Source: Manduca sexta (Eukaryota; Arthropoda; Insecta; Lepidoptera; Sphingidae). Taken from it: a stretch of DNA of 64,000 nucleotides. The DNA lies in the NCBI RefSeq assembly GCF_014839805.1, contig NC_051132.1, positions 3,782,001 to 3,846,000 of the forward strand. Direction: 5' to 3'. The notes below the pieces were generated by a model. The model made no database searches. It had not been told where the DNA came from and saw only the letters and a list, made by a program, of their open reading frames with translations. Positions 1 through 12,500 of the stretch are shown piece after piece; position 1 is the stretch's first letter; each line of letters opens with the position of its first letter. The position numbers and the translations under genes are program-made.

Positions 1-1471
1 TTATGTATTACTGTGTAACAAAAAAATATATAGTTCGCAAGCCAAGCGAACGTTGCTCATAATACCTGAAACTGAATAGCGTCGCGACATATCGATTGGT
101 GTCCCGGTACCCTCTCCTCAAAGGAATTAATAGAGTTCCCCCGGTAATGTTGGATGACAGCCCATTCAGATATACGCTCCACACAATGCTGCTGTTACTT
201 TGTACGCCTTCCACTTGCCCTTGTACACTTTATAAAGTAATACAAATGTGAAAGTTTGAGGTGTTTGAATGATTTATACTAACGTGTGTTTTATAAATCG
301 AAAAACACTAGTTTTCGGATTTGATCCTTTAGATAGTGTGACTTTTCGGACGTCAAATACCTCAGTACACTACGTTACCATGAAGGGATGATATTCCGTA
401 TGCCACACGTTAATTTGATAGTTCGTAACAAGTACGTAACTTACCGCGTTGCGTTTAGGACAATAGAAATTAGCATAAAGGATACCATTTAACGGTAACT
501 TCATCGGGTAAGTTTATAAAAATAAGATAACACGGCCGCGTTACGAGTTTATACTGACATAAAGAATAAGGTTCCAGAATAAGTTTAGTATTCAGGTTGT
601 TCAGATCCTGGATATAGTGCCTAGAATATTATGGGATCCTAATAATTTAGGGTACTTTTTATGCCGAAAAATGTATATGTAATTTCATCAAGGCCATTGC
701 TAGCAGAGCAGCGAATAAAAGCTTCTTTTATGGACGTCGTATCATGTTTTCGGAAACTGCATTGTTTCAGAACTATACATCTTCTTTTAAATGGTATTAT
801 TTATATTTTTTATACGTGGAGCTCGGTAACAATTTCGACCTTGCGTTATGTATTTTGATACTTTTTAATTTATAGTAGTTTCATAAATAAAAATAAAAAA
901 ATCTGTGCATTAAAATGGAAAATGGTTAAATTAAAGACAAATTTAACTATTTCTAAAAATGCCAAAACTCCAACCTCCAAAAAATCCTCATTTAAAACGA
1001 AATATCGCTGACAAACACTCCAGTAACAAGCACCATCTTGTCCAATTTATCAGATTCCAGAACATACAACAAACTTATTTCCCGACAATAGTACCCACAA
1101 GTCGAGTTATTCAATAGCAGATGAACCGCTCGAAACTCCTAAGATCTAGAAACTTGCCAAGTGTGCTAAACAAGGGATCCAATTAAATAACTCGATAACA
1201 AGACGAGATGTCTTTGTGACGAACAATGAGCCCCCAGTGCCGGAGATGAGACTTGGAAAATCTTAATTAATATACCTATTGGAGACGCTTTTTGGCTGGG
1301 TCTTGGACGCAATGCGGAATGGTACGCACTGAGCGTGGCTATTGAAATATTTGTAACGTTTGTTCAAATCAATGTGGAGGAATTGTGCCCAACACCTAGA
1401 TTAAATTCCAGATTTACATAGCAGCTGCTTTTTATGTAGAAAAAAATTATATCGGGGATTTTTAGGTGAGT
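1..1471. other. AT-rich DNA without a supported gene
   Basis: Only short open frames with no coding signature were seen. A moderately GC-rich stretch at 40-220 may be part of an old repeat. Confidence 0.4.
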
Positions 1472-1711
1472 TAAAAATCATGCGTGTATTCTTTGTGCAT
1501 TTATCGTTCGCTTTAACGGTGAAGGAAAACATTGTGAGGAAACCTGCACATCTGAGAAGTTCTTCTCTATAGGAATTTCGAAGGTGTGTGAAGTCTACCA
1601 ATCCGCACTAGGCCAGCGTGGTGGACTAAGGCCTCTCAATAGTAGAGGAGGCCCGTGCTCAGCAGTGGGTAAGTATATAATACAGGGCTGATATTATTAT
1701 TATTATTATTA
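1472..1711 (+). mobile_element. 5'-truncated SINE, family A
   Basis: Starts inside the element at aaaatcatgcgtgtattc, carries the conserved body (ggtgaaggaaaacattgtga, ggccagcgtggtggactaag) and ends in gggctgatatt plus an ATT run. The tRNA-like head is missing, as expected of incomplete target-primed insertion. Confidence 0.85.
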
Positions 1712-2404
1712 AGTTTCAAATTTATGTTAGAAGCAATAAGGGGTCATGAAGATTAATTTGTAATTAATCTTACTTATTCATTTCGTAACATTATTTTCAT
1801 TAACAACATTAATTTTTTTACGGTAGTGTACTTCACTCGTCAGATCTTGGTTGAACCTAAATCGGACAAGTTTGATATTTATCCTTTCGAACAGAACTAT
1901 TTTTTATTGGGTGTTTACTATATATTCAACTACATCACAAAATGGACTGACTTTCTATAATACACGTCGTCGCTGTCCATGGGAATACACTCAATACATC
2001 TAAGCACCAGCATCACAAAATGATATACAAAACAAATACCAATTCTGGTCAAAACATCGTCTCTATTCTTCAAATTGTAAACCGCTCGGACTATTTGGAA
2101 TGATCGGTGTCGATCAACATTTTTCATTTTATAAACGTCCCTCGACGTCGATCAACGAAGGACCTACGATTGCGGAAGCAATTCCACGGTGCAAGAGCGC
2201 TTTGTGATGCAGATATCTTTAATCCCTGTCTATCTGACTACGTGTCAACGCCAGCCGCAGACCTTTGGCTTACGGTGGATATGATGCGGTTTTACTGAAG
2301 CATTTGTGGCACGAACATGTTTTTTATATTTTATTGCGGACGTTAGGATACGTCGCACGAAATTTTTGACAAAAATAGACTTTAATGTATTTTTTTTAAG
2401 TTAA
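1712..2404. other. AT-rich spacer between two SINEs
   Basis: The stretch at 2100-2300 is less AT-rich and shares gctttgtgatgc/cttacggtgg-like words with 12830-12910 in inverted form. It may be a worn repeat. No gene. Confidence 0.3.
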
Positions 2405-2738
2405 GCGGCGATAGCCTAGTTGGGTGTGGAACGGACTGCCGAGACGAATGTCCGCAGGTTCAAATCTCAAGAGCACACACCTCTGACTTTTCTAAAAAAT
2501 CATGTGTGTATTCTTTGTGAATTTATCGTTCGCTTTAACGGTGAAGGAAAACATCGTGAGGAAACCTGCACATCTGAGAAGTTCTCTATAGGAATTTCGA
2601 AGGTGTGTGAAGTCTACCAAACCGCACTAGGCCAGCGTGGTGGACTAAGGCCTAAACCCTCTCAGTAGTAGAGGAGGCCCGTACTTAGCAGTGGGTAAGT
2701 ATATAATACAGGGCTGATATTATTATTTTTATTATATA
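2405..2738 (+). mobile_element. Full-length tRNA-derived SINE, family A
   Basis: The head gcggcgatagcctagttggg resembles box A and caggttcaaatctc resembles box B of a tRNA gene. The body includes acctctgacttttctaaaaa and aggaaacctgcacatctgag. The tail is gggctgatattattatt. Open frames inside it are artefacts of the repeat. Confidence 0.88.
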
Positions 2739-3104
2739 AGAGGATGGAGAACATGTCGAGGATGTTTGTTACATGTTTGCTTAGAAAACTGCGTTTGAAT
2801 TAGATTGGTATAAAGTGGGATTATAAATACCGTTTAAGCATATTTAAAGATACTATTAATACTGTTGGTAGTAGGTATACCTACATATATGTAAGAACAT
2901 TTTAGAAACAAGTTGCTAATTTTGAAACTAGTTAAATAACTCATATTTCAATTACCGTATTTCAATTTCTTCAAGGCACTATTGACCATATATGTAAACT
3001 TTAATTAAAAATTATAGCGGAATACACCGAAGAATAAATATTTTATGGAACATCTCCATTATTCCTAACGTGGAAAACAACGGCGGTACCAAGCAAGCGC
3101 GAAA

Positions 3105-3255
3105 GGATTATGAAGGGCTGAGATAGCAATTAGCGGCTTACTTAATTACAAGATAAATTAGTATGTAAATTAATAGCCGTGTAGACACGGTCGGAGAGCA
3201 AAATACCGCCAGTTTGCTTTAATATTCACTGCTGGCGCTCTAGCTGTTAATTTTA
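3105..3255. promoter_or_regulatory. Candidate homeodomain-rich regulatory island
   Basis: Within 150 bp there are cores CAATTAG, CTTAATTAC, AAATTAATAG and GTTAATTT plus GATAA, mixed with GC-richer text (gtagacacggtcggagagc). The clustering resembles insect developmental enhancers. No target gene is in view, and this is inference from motif density only. Confidence 0.3.
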
Positions 3256-5994
3256 GTCGTACTACGGAACCATGTCGTCTGCTAGGAAATATATAGTTTT
3301 GTATGAGCTTACGTGATATGACGTTTTCGACGAATAAAGCATCTTATTTTACACGCAGAACGGATTGAGACGTCCGGCGTGGTTAGTAGTCGATTTCGTA
3401 TTTCTTATTATGCGAAATGTGATGAGAACAGCATTGCATTATCGAGAGGAATTATCCTTTATTGCAATATTTTTTAAGTAAATAAAATTATGATATAAAT
3501 GTATTATATTATGAACTCTTTAAAATATTTTGTACATTTAATACAAATAGTAAGTAGATGAATGTAATATGTAGTAAATTGATATTCTTTTTTGGCTAAA
3601 TCGAGTAAGCCATCTAATATAAATACCATTTTATTATATTCAATGGAAAAATAAAAAAAATATAGCCGCCTTTACCATTCCTATTTAAGTTGCTAGCAGG
3701 ACTTAAATTATAAGCATTCAATCTAATATCCATCAAATTACGTTCAGCAAACTTTGCAAAATTACTAAAACAACAAATTACAAATCCCTTTTATAAGACT
3801 AATTAAAAGATCTCTAAGCTAATGTTTGCTTAAAAATCGTATCTCCCCAAAACTGAACCACTTGGCGATTTGCTAAAACTAAACATAATGGGGGAGGAAA
3901 CCGGGGCAATTATAGATATTATATTTGCACTAAAACCCCGCATAAAGAACAATGTGTTTGTATTGTGTATAGTGATGTGTGAGTAATGAGATGTTTCATC
4001 GATATTACCGATTGCAACTTTATCCCAATGTTCGATAATCAATATAATACAGGAAATTACTTTTTACACTATAATTTATTTTACAAATGGACTTAAACAT
4101 TGGAATGTATGAATAAAAACTTAGGTAGGTCACTTCTCCTGTATAGGAACTTAATGAATACAATCTACTAAAGAAGGATTCATATTAAACGTTCTACAAC
4201 CGTTGTCTTAAAATTACAATTATAGTTAAGTCAACTGGGTCTAAATATTAGCGATTTGTGCGTGCCTTTCGATTCACCTTCATTTAGTGTCTCATCTCTA
4301 TCTCTATTAGTATTAATAACGATTTGATTCCGCAATCGGTAGCCATGTTTGTTTAGCTGTCAGTTCGTGCGGCGGCGCACGCGTGTCACGTGTGCGTGTT
4401 TTTTTCTGTTATGCTATGACGTGTAATGTAAGGGGCCAGGTTTCCCATGATTGGTTGCGGATTTATCTTTATTAAAAATAACTTTTTGATGTTATAATTT
4501 AATATTTCCCATGGCGGAACTGTGTAATGAGAAAATAGTTTTTATAATGTTTATATTCTATTGTCTATCATAGGCAGTCTTATTGATATTTAAAATTTTC
4601 GAAATATGTACCTTCATATTGGTAGATATATTACTAAGAAATTGAGGTAATATTTAATATAGAGCCAAAAATTGAAAAAATAAACTTAATCATAAATCGA
4701 ATACCTAACTAACATTAATTTGCTTCATAAATGTAAACAAATAACCTAAATATACTGAATACCGATTTAACTCACGGAACATAAACCAACTATACAAATA
4801 TTATGAATAAGATATACCAATGGTGTTACCAGATAAGACGACAGTTTCATAAGAGATTATCGACATGGCAACAACGCCGTAGGGTGTAACGTATCAAATC
4901 GCTATTGAGATCGCGCCAGATAACCGGATGGGGCGCCTTCTGTTTGATTAGATCCTCAACCACCCTCCAGTTTGTATACAATTATATCTGTGGTTACATA
5001 ATGGTGATCGATGTCATGTCCTTTATTAAATAGACAATTTTATCACATATTATTTTGCTTTTAGGTAGAGTCAATCTTAATCTAGTAAATATGAAGGATG
5101 ATGGATCATCTGATTTATTATGCAGCATCAATATTCAGGAAGTAAAACAAGTATTAAATATAAATACAATTCCCCTTTCAAAATAACCCAATGCAAAGCA
5201 ACTTATGAATTCCAATTTCAAATTTAAATTTGACAACATGACAGCTAATTAAAGTAAAAGGTAAACCCTCATTGGCAGCAATTAAAATTCTTGTTCGAAA
5301 TTCGACTTGCCATTGTTCGCACCCTCGAGTGAGTCAGTCAGTCAGCAATTGGCGTTTGTGTGCGTCGGTTGAACTGCACTTGCGCGATAGCTGCGACGTT
5401 CTCTTTAACACATAATGGAATAAAGAAACAGTAAACTGGCCTCCCTTGTTTGGGGGAGCACTTCGTTATAGAAAACGTTGTTGGATTAGATAGTATTGAT
5501 ATTTGTTACGGTCGACAAAAATATATTTTTCTTCATTCAATTAATTTTGGATTTTATTATTGAATGGTCTATGTTAATTTGCATACAAATATGTAAAAAA
5601 CAGTATTATTATAAAAAACATATTTAGAAACAAGAAATTAAAGAGAGAGCAGAATACGTGATCGCTAAAAAATATAAATAGCCTGTGGTAATTGTTAGAG
5701 TAAGTAAGTATGTATTAATTTTTAGACATTAAAATTTAATACAATTTCTATATTGAATTTAAATTATGTAGCGATTAATTGAATAAAACATACTTAGCAT
5801 AAAGTTTATGAGCACACGGAATGAATATGTTATTTTACATATTTTTGTTCATGTTGTATTTGACCTACACAAATTTCCCAAAAATCACACTAAATCAAAT
5901 ATATCCTACCTTGCAAAAACATCAAAACTTGCAAGGCGCACTATACGGTAAGACCCGTAGGTAGCACCATTCAGAACGAATCACCGTACAAAAT

Positions 5995-6320
5995 GATATT
6001 ATTTGTAACGTAATCCGCGAACAACTAACGCGCGAGATTGATATTACGCTAGGGTGATATTGACATTAATTTATATGGATACGGTTTAAAAATGTATAAT
6101 GGGACGGTCGCCTTCGCTAATAAAGTCCCCCGGGGCGGCATGTTGCTGACGCGTGTTTTCGCGCGTAATAAAATACATATTTCGAAATTCGAAATTACAA
6201 CCGAGTTTCTCTATGGTCGCGAACATAGAGTTTCGATTGCGGCGGAAACTATTTTGACAGTTGTGTCGCGAGTTGTATTTTGGCGCGAATTTGTGAAATG
6301 CGAATTCGGGTGATCGGTCG
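5995..6320. promoter_or_regulatory. Candidate regulatory island with CG-rich words
   Basis: The text is rich in CpG words (gggacggtcgccttcgctaa, gcgcgtaataaaatac, ggcggaaac) in an AT-rich setting. A 73-codon open frame spans part of it but has no recognised domain or splice context. I read it as non-coding. Confidence 0.25.
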
Positions 6321-7533
6321 GGTAATTTTAATTGATAGTATTGTTGGATGTATCCAAAATATCATATTATATTGTACATTATGGGTCACTGTGTGTTTTT
6401 TTTATATTTAATTATAATATCGTTTGCATTACATACCTTTTTTCGTAGAATTGTCTGGGTGGCAAAAGATCATGGCCAAGATATCTAGATATTTTATGTC
6501 AATTAATTATAATCCGACATTATATGTAGGCATTGACTTCTACATTAAAACAATATTAAATAAGAATTATTTTGCATAACAAAAATACAAAATAAACTAA
6601 TAACAAAATATTCGATTCGGTGCCTAATTTCTTACAATTTAACATAACACATTAATTTTCCTTTTAATTTCGGTATCATGCAAACAGCATAACAATCAAA
6701 TTATTCCGGTTTACGATAATTTAACTGCAGTGAAAGGATTATGCAAATAACACATCACGTGTCCGTGCACAAATCAACATTAAATATTGTTAAATAGCCT
6801 GTAAATGCCTGCCATTTTGTCTACGGACGCCATTTTCTATATAAAATCAACGGTGTGACAAATTTAAATAAACGATATGCTTAATGTGTATAATTTTAAT
6901 TTCGGATATGTCGGCGCGGTTTGGATGTCTTTATTCAAATTACCCTTAATGTCGATGTGAATAATAGAAATGTATTCGTTGATGCATTCATTTTGTGTTA
7001 AATACTGTTCAGTCGAAATTGTTATTTCTATTGAAACATGTTTAATGATACGTTTAAATAAGTTTTAAACCAAATAGTGCAGAATTATTGAAGTTATTGG
7101 ATTACATTTTCGCATAAATATTAGTTTTAGAATGTGACCCTGATACCGCCACAATAAGGTCACATCTCCGTCTTTTCAAAATTATGGTCGCTCTCAACAA
7201 AGGACGATTTCGATAGCTTTGTAGGTAAAAGAGTCAAAATATCCCCTATTTACCAATACATCTATCAAAGCTGTCCTTGGATTAAAACAACCGTAATTGA
7301 CGAAATAGGGCCTCCTGTCCTGATCTAAATACCCGCAGCTTGAAAACGAAGAATGAAAGAAAGAAGTTTATTGTTGGAACAAAGATAAAAAATTAAAAAC
7401 ACAAAATCCTACATAACATAAACAATTATTGCATCAACATCTTCATACAATTTTATTTATTTAATCATTGAGTCATAGCTTTCGAAGTAGGTACCATCAA
7501 GGACTAAGCTATATTAAACGTCTTCTAGTGGCA

Positions 7534-7770
7534 CTATCCATTCGGGTACCTTTCAATGAAGAGTAGCTATTTTTACTACAATAATACCTACAAGGATTGT
7601 GCCTTCGTGACTATAACGGACCCTTACAATAAAACCAATATCTCAACTCTACTATCCATTCAGGTACCTGTTTATGAAGAAAGACAAACTATTCTGACTG
7701 CAAAAATATATAAAACCTACAAAGATTGTGCCTTGGTGTCTAAAACACACCCTTACAAGTTACAATAAAG
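7534..7770 (+). repeat. Two diverged copies of a ~118-bp direct repeat
   Basis: Copies start at 7534 and 7652 with ctatccattc(g/a)ggtacct and later share aaggattgtgcctt/aaagattgtgcctt and acccttacaa. They look like an old tandem duplication. Confidence 0.6.
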
Positions 7771-8052
7771 CCTAGCTCAATAGAACAAAATCTGTCTGAC
7801 TTTTCACAGGTCTGACGATATAACCTTAAAACTACAAAGAGTACACTAATTACCTCCCAAGGAGCAGGCAAAAATAACACCTAGGGTCCCAAATAGGCAA
7901 TAAATCAAGTAAAGTAAAATATCGTGCACTAGGGACCGCTCTCGGCTGTCGCGCGACATAATAGGGTCTTTTATCGCGTCGTATCGCGATAACGAGCTGA
8001 GACCAGCATCCATTACCTAATGTACGTGTATTAAGTTTAGGTTAGGTAATGA

Positions 8053-8200
8053 GAGAAAAGAGGTTTGATTTACTCCTTAAGGAGAAGGCAAAGGCTCTCA
8101 GCCATACAGCCTGAGAAAAGAGGTTGACACATAAGATTTTTTTTTCATCTAACCTAGTTGCTAGTTTTGCCAAGAGAAAGGAGGTTGACACATTAAAAAT
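8053..8200 (+). repeat. Three copies of a ~60-bp imperfect repeat
   Basis: GAGAAAAGAGGTT begins at 8053 and 8113, and a variant GAGAAAGGAGGTT begins at 8174. The last two share GGTTGACACA and a following ctaacctagtt/tacctagtta. Confidence 0.5.
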
Positions 8201-9279
8201 CTATACCTAGTTAGTAGTATTTCTTCGTGTTAACATATTTATTGTGTTAACAAAGAAAATATAATTAAAAGTGCAATAATTTAATTTGCGTAACTTACCA
8301 TTAAAATCATGTAAAAAAATATGTAAATTAATTTACTACTAAGTAAAGTGTGGTAAAGCTCTAAGCGTAACAGAATAATATATTATGTAATTTTTTGGTA
8401 AAGCTCTATATAATAGAACTCTGTAATAGAACAATATATTATGCAATTGGGTCTTGAAATCCATTTAATCATTACAGCAAAGTTCGTCAAAAGCCCACAT
8501 TACGGAGTATTCTACGTAACAATATTATTTACCTAAGTAATAAGTTTTTATTATGTTTGGGATTCTCTGGCTCTATTGAGATAGGCCTTTGCTAAGTTAT
8601 CTCACCATTTTTAAAAAATAAGTTAAGTAAGTGCTGAGTCGTTCTATTTTTACATTTTTATTGAAATAAAAATGAAAATAGAACAGACACAAAATCAATT
8701 TGAAAGTCAAACATTGCAGTCAAAATATTGTTTGACCGAAACAAGTTTAATCCAATACAATGCAATATTTATTTTGAGTGCCGTCCCGCTGCTGTGGCAC
8801 GTGTCTTCGCAATTTTCCCCCGCACTGAGCATTCCCATTAAGATTCCCGCAGGATTAGCGGAATCAATGAGGTGGTTCGGCGCAACGACTATTCGCTTGT
8901 TGTCATTCCCCTAGTTTAACTCAAATGTTATTCCGTTGAGGACTGCGTATTCACCCCAATTTAATATCATTGTTGAAATCATTTACTGTCTATGGCTTAG
9001 CTTCATACTTATGGTTTAGCTTAATAGTTTTTATAATGATATCTACCTAGACTGTACCTAGTAGTAATATCTGCCTGTTGTGCTTACTACAATGATAGTC
9101 AAAGGTATTAGGAAACAAATTGCATTATTCTTCTAAGTTTATTGTGATGAGAGCAGATGCCTTTAGAGACTATAGAGTCGGTGCAACTCACTGCAAATAT
9201 TTAACGACTGACCTGTCTATCGTCAACATTTTCTAATGTACTCCCGAAAAAAATCTTTAATATAATCCATACACAGTAA

Positions 9280-9588
9280 TACCAGCCCTGTATTATATAC
9301 CGTCCCACTGTTGGGCACGGGCCTCCTCTACTACTGAGAGGGATTAGTCCACCACGCTGGCCTAGTGCGGATTGGTAGACTTCACACACCCTCGAAAATT
9401 CCTATAAAGAATTTCTCAGGTATGCAGGTTTCCTCACGATATTTTCCTGCACAGTTAAAGCAAGCGATAATTCACAAAGAATACACACATGTTTTTTTTA
9501 GAAAAGTCAGAGGTGTGTGCCCTTGGGATTTGAACCTGCGGAGATTCGTCTCGGCAGTCCGTTCCACAATCAACTAGGCTATCGCTGT
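9280..9588 (-). mobile_element. Full-length tRNA-derived SINE, family A, reverse
   Basis: The tail (accagccctgtattatatac) is at the low coordinate and the head (caactaggctatcgctg) at the high one. Just beyond the head, ctaactaggctatcg recurs at 9601-9615, so part of the head is duplicated or a second SINE end is present. Confidence 0.85.
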
Positions 9589-12500
9589 TTCTTCTACTAC
9601 TAACTAGGCTATCGATTTCAGATTCGTACCCAAGCTGTTCACATCTTAATCCACGCCCTATATGCGATGTCACGAGATCAAAACTAAAAAAAACGCATTC
9701 ATTAATGAAAATATTTTTTATTATAATCTAAACGTCGAATCCTCCGGCCGCAACGCGAGACCTGCTCTCAGAGGACAGAGTAGGGTCCAGCCGCAGTGAT
9801 TTATCGCGGGCCCCACCTGTTAGCACTGATTATACTCACCCGCACTGTTTGCATCATCACTGACGTCTGGAATATTATATTACTTCATTTTAATTACGTT
9901 CTGAGGTAATTAAGTGTTGAGAGAAAACTGAATTACTCGGTGTTGCCCGCAGCATTAGTAGTGGTAATGATCTCTCCCGGAGTATTTTTCTGGGATATTG
10001 TAGTAAAAATAATGGAAATACTATACGTGAAATGAAAAATACGAATAAATTCAGAGAATGTTTTTTATCATTGAGCACTTGTTTTACACGAGTTGACATA
10101 AGACTTTATATTTTTAATTTTTAAATTATATTAGAACGAGAGGTTCTACAACAGATATATCTTATACTATGTTAATTCAGGATATTATGGTCTATTTTGT
10201 GTGCGAAATTACATCAAAATACGTTCAGTGATTTCTGAATTTAAATACTTTTATTTTGATATCTAAACATCCAAACTTCTTAAAAAGTTTTGCTTTTACT
10301 ATAATATTAATAAGATATAATAACAATCGTGTTGAATATCGAATCATTTGCATGCAACTTTGAAGAGGTCAAGGTCTTTACTTGCTGTGAGTACCAACTC
10401 ATGAGCACATGTCTATGTATACTGCTACTGTTTGTGCGTATACCATAATAAACTATAAATACTGTTGCTATTTGTTTAAATTATCAGCAATAAAAAACCA
10501 GATTTTTTATTATACTTCAATGTAAAAATAATTACACGTTTTGATTTTAAGACATTGCTACATTTATATGTATATACTATATACAGTGCGGATTCGGCTA
10601 CAAACATGAATTTGTAATATAGATGATCATTTGAAAAAATAAGTATTTTATTCAAAAAATATAATATCGATAATACATTGTATTTACAAAACAACCCTAA
10701 ATAATATCGATTATTAACGAGGTCCGTTCTCATTTCTCTCGCTCCCATTTGGTAAGCTCCGATAAATAGAACATTATGCGGCCACAGCGCGGCGCCCGGG
10801 GACCGGCCGTCGATTTCTGTCCAATAACTATTCCGAGTCCAGCAAACAGATCTCCTCAAGTGTTTGCACAGTACATGGTAAAGGAGTGTAATTGAAGATG
10901 TCGGGTTTTTATTTGCTGTGTTGTTGGTGTAGTTAAATTGATTTTTAAAGGGTTCGAAACGTCTACAAATGTTTACCGTCCGACTATTAAATTTGAGTGT
11001 TCGGTTACGTATTACGTTGATATTGATCTGTGTAGCTCATGCTATTGATCGGAATGTTAATTATAATAAAAAAAATAAGTCTAATATACCCTTGTCTTAA
11101 AATGTATTATCCCAAAGTTGAGTATTGACTTTCTTTCCTAATGAGTGGTTCTCGGCTTTTCGTTATATTGGATATGCTGAGTAACACGTATTAATAAATA
11201 TAACATAATTTCTACATACAAATCAGTGATAGCATATTAATAGTGGGTATCCGATTATAGCTATTTTATTTTAATAAATACAAAGATGCTAGACCGACCC
11301 TTACAATTTCAATCTCTGTAGCCCACTTATTTAACGTCCGACTAGAATGTGACGTATGAAGCAAAAACTAAATACTATTAATGTTAGTTTACTGAAAAAG
11401 TTGTTAAAACCTAGAAAATTACCCTTGGTTACACAATAAATAGCGTATTCTTAGTTAATGACATGCGTCTAATATTAAGAGAACGTTAATATACACGAAA
11501 AAGATCTTAAAAATTAAAAAATACGTTCTTTCCACAAACAAATCAAAACCAATTTACGTAGTAAGAAACAAATCTTTCTTAGTCTGAATCAATAGCTTAA
11601 AACTAAAACGAGTAGTTAGTAGGTACTTATAGGTCAATGTAAAGGACCCGAGATGCAAGGGGCGTGAGGGGTCGGATCCTGTTAAAACGTTAATCGAATC
11701 TGGACGTAATGGGATTTCTTTCTTGAGGGGCGCATTGCTAAAGGATTAATTTATATCAATTTAAATGGGACCTCTCCGTACAGGCTGATTCTTTTGTTTT
11801 TTAACGTTTTATTCTATTGGAGACTTGCTTTTTTGTGTTACAACTAAACCGTTTTAAGTGATGATAGTTAAATAAAGACATATTTTAATGCAAACCTCCT
11901 TTAGAGATGTGAAATAAAGAATACTTAATTTATATAACACCACCCGATAATACCTATAGCTTATTTAAACTGTAAAAACATATGTGAACTAATGCACGAT
12001 TTGTATTTGTTCTTGTAACAGGCTCGTCTTTATAACATAATAGAAATAAACTTACCAAACTGTGTCTGCTTTAATTTTATTATTGCCCATTTATTGTGAT
12101 CTGCCATAAATTAATAACAATAATATGAATAACACTAATCTTGATACTAATAAATACACATACAATTCGTTATAAATTATTTATCCCCAAAAGAACAAGA
12201 CGTCAATATTATATTTTTTAACAACAGAGCACCACAAATAAACTTAACAAACACTTTTCACCAATTCATTCTACAAGATCCCAAAAAATCTTACAAATGT
12301 ATAGAGGCTTACGTTTTACGAATCACCCCAGTGCAGACCGCTCCGGGTCTAATCCGTTGCGTTTGTTTGTCGCCTGTAATGTATGTGGGAGCCGTCGCAC
12401 GCGGACAAATTAAAAACGTACGACACGGGATGTTTATAGAAAATATCATTTGACCAATTAAGAATATGGCGTGTGGGGATCGATCTGTTTTGTGCTTTTT

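Larger units (their letters stand above)
2739..9279. other. Gene-poor DNA with regulatory-looking islands
   Basis: Mostly AT-rich. Two islands at 3105-3255 and 5995-6320 and two small direct duplications at 7534-7770 and 8053-8200 are listed separately. Further GC-richer spots at 4320-4400, 5280-5410 and 7140-7330 carry no coding signature. No gene supported. Confidence 0.4.

Noticed and set aside
2420..2668. 82-codon frame with a near twin at 40987-41235
   Set aside because: Both lie wholly inside family A SINE copies; the similarity is that of the repeat, not of a gene family.
6092..6313. 73-codon frame in a CpG-rich stretch
   Set aside because: No recognised domain or adjoining exon; composition fits a non-coding island better.
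10476..10859. 127-codon minus-strand frame, one of the longest in the gene desert
   Set aside because: AT-rich, low-complexity translation with no domain, no splice context and no coding base bias.
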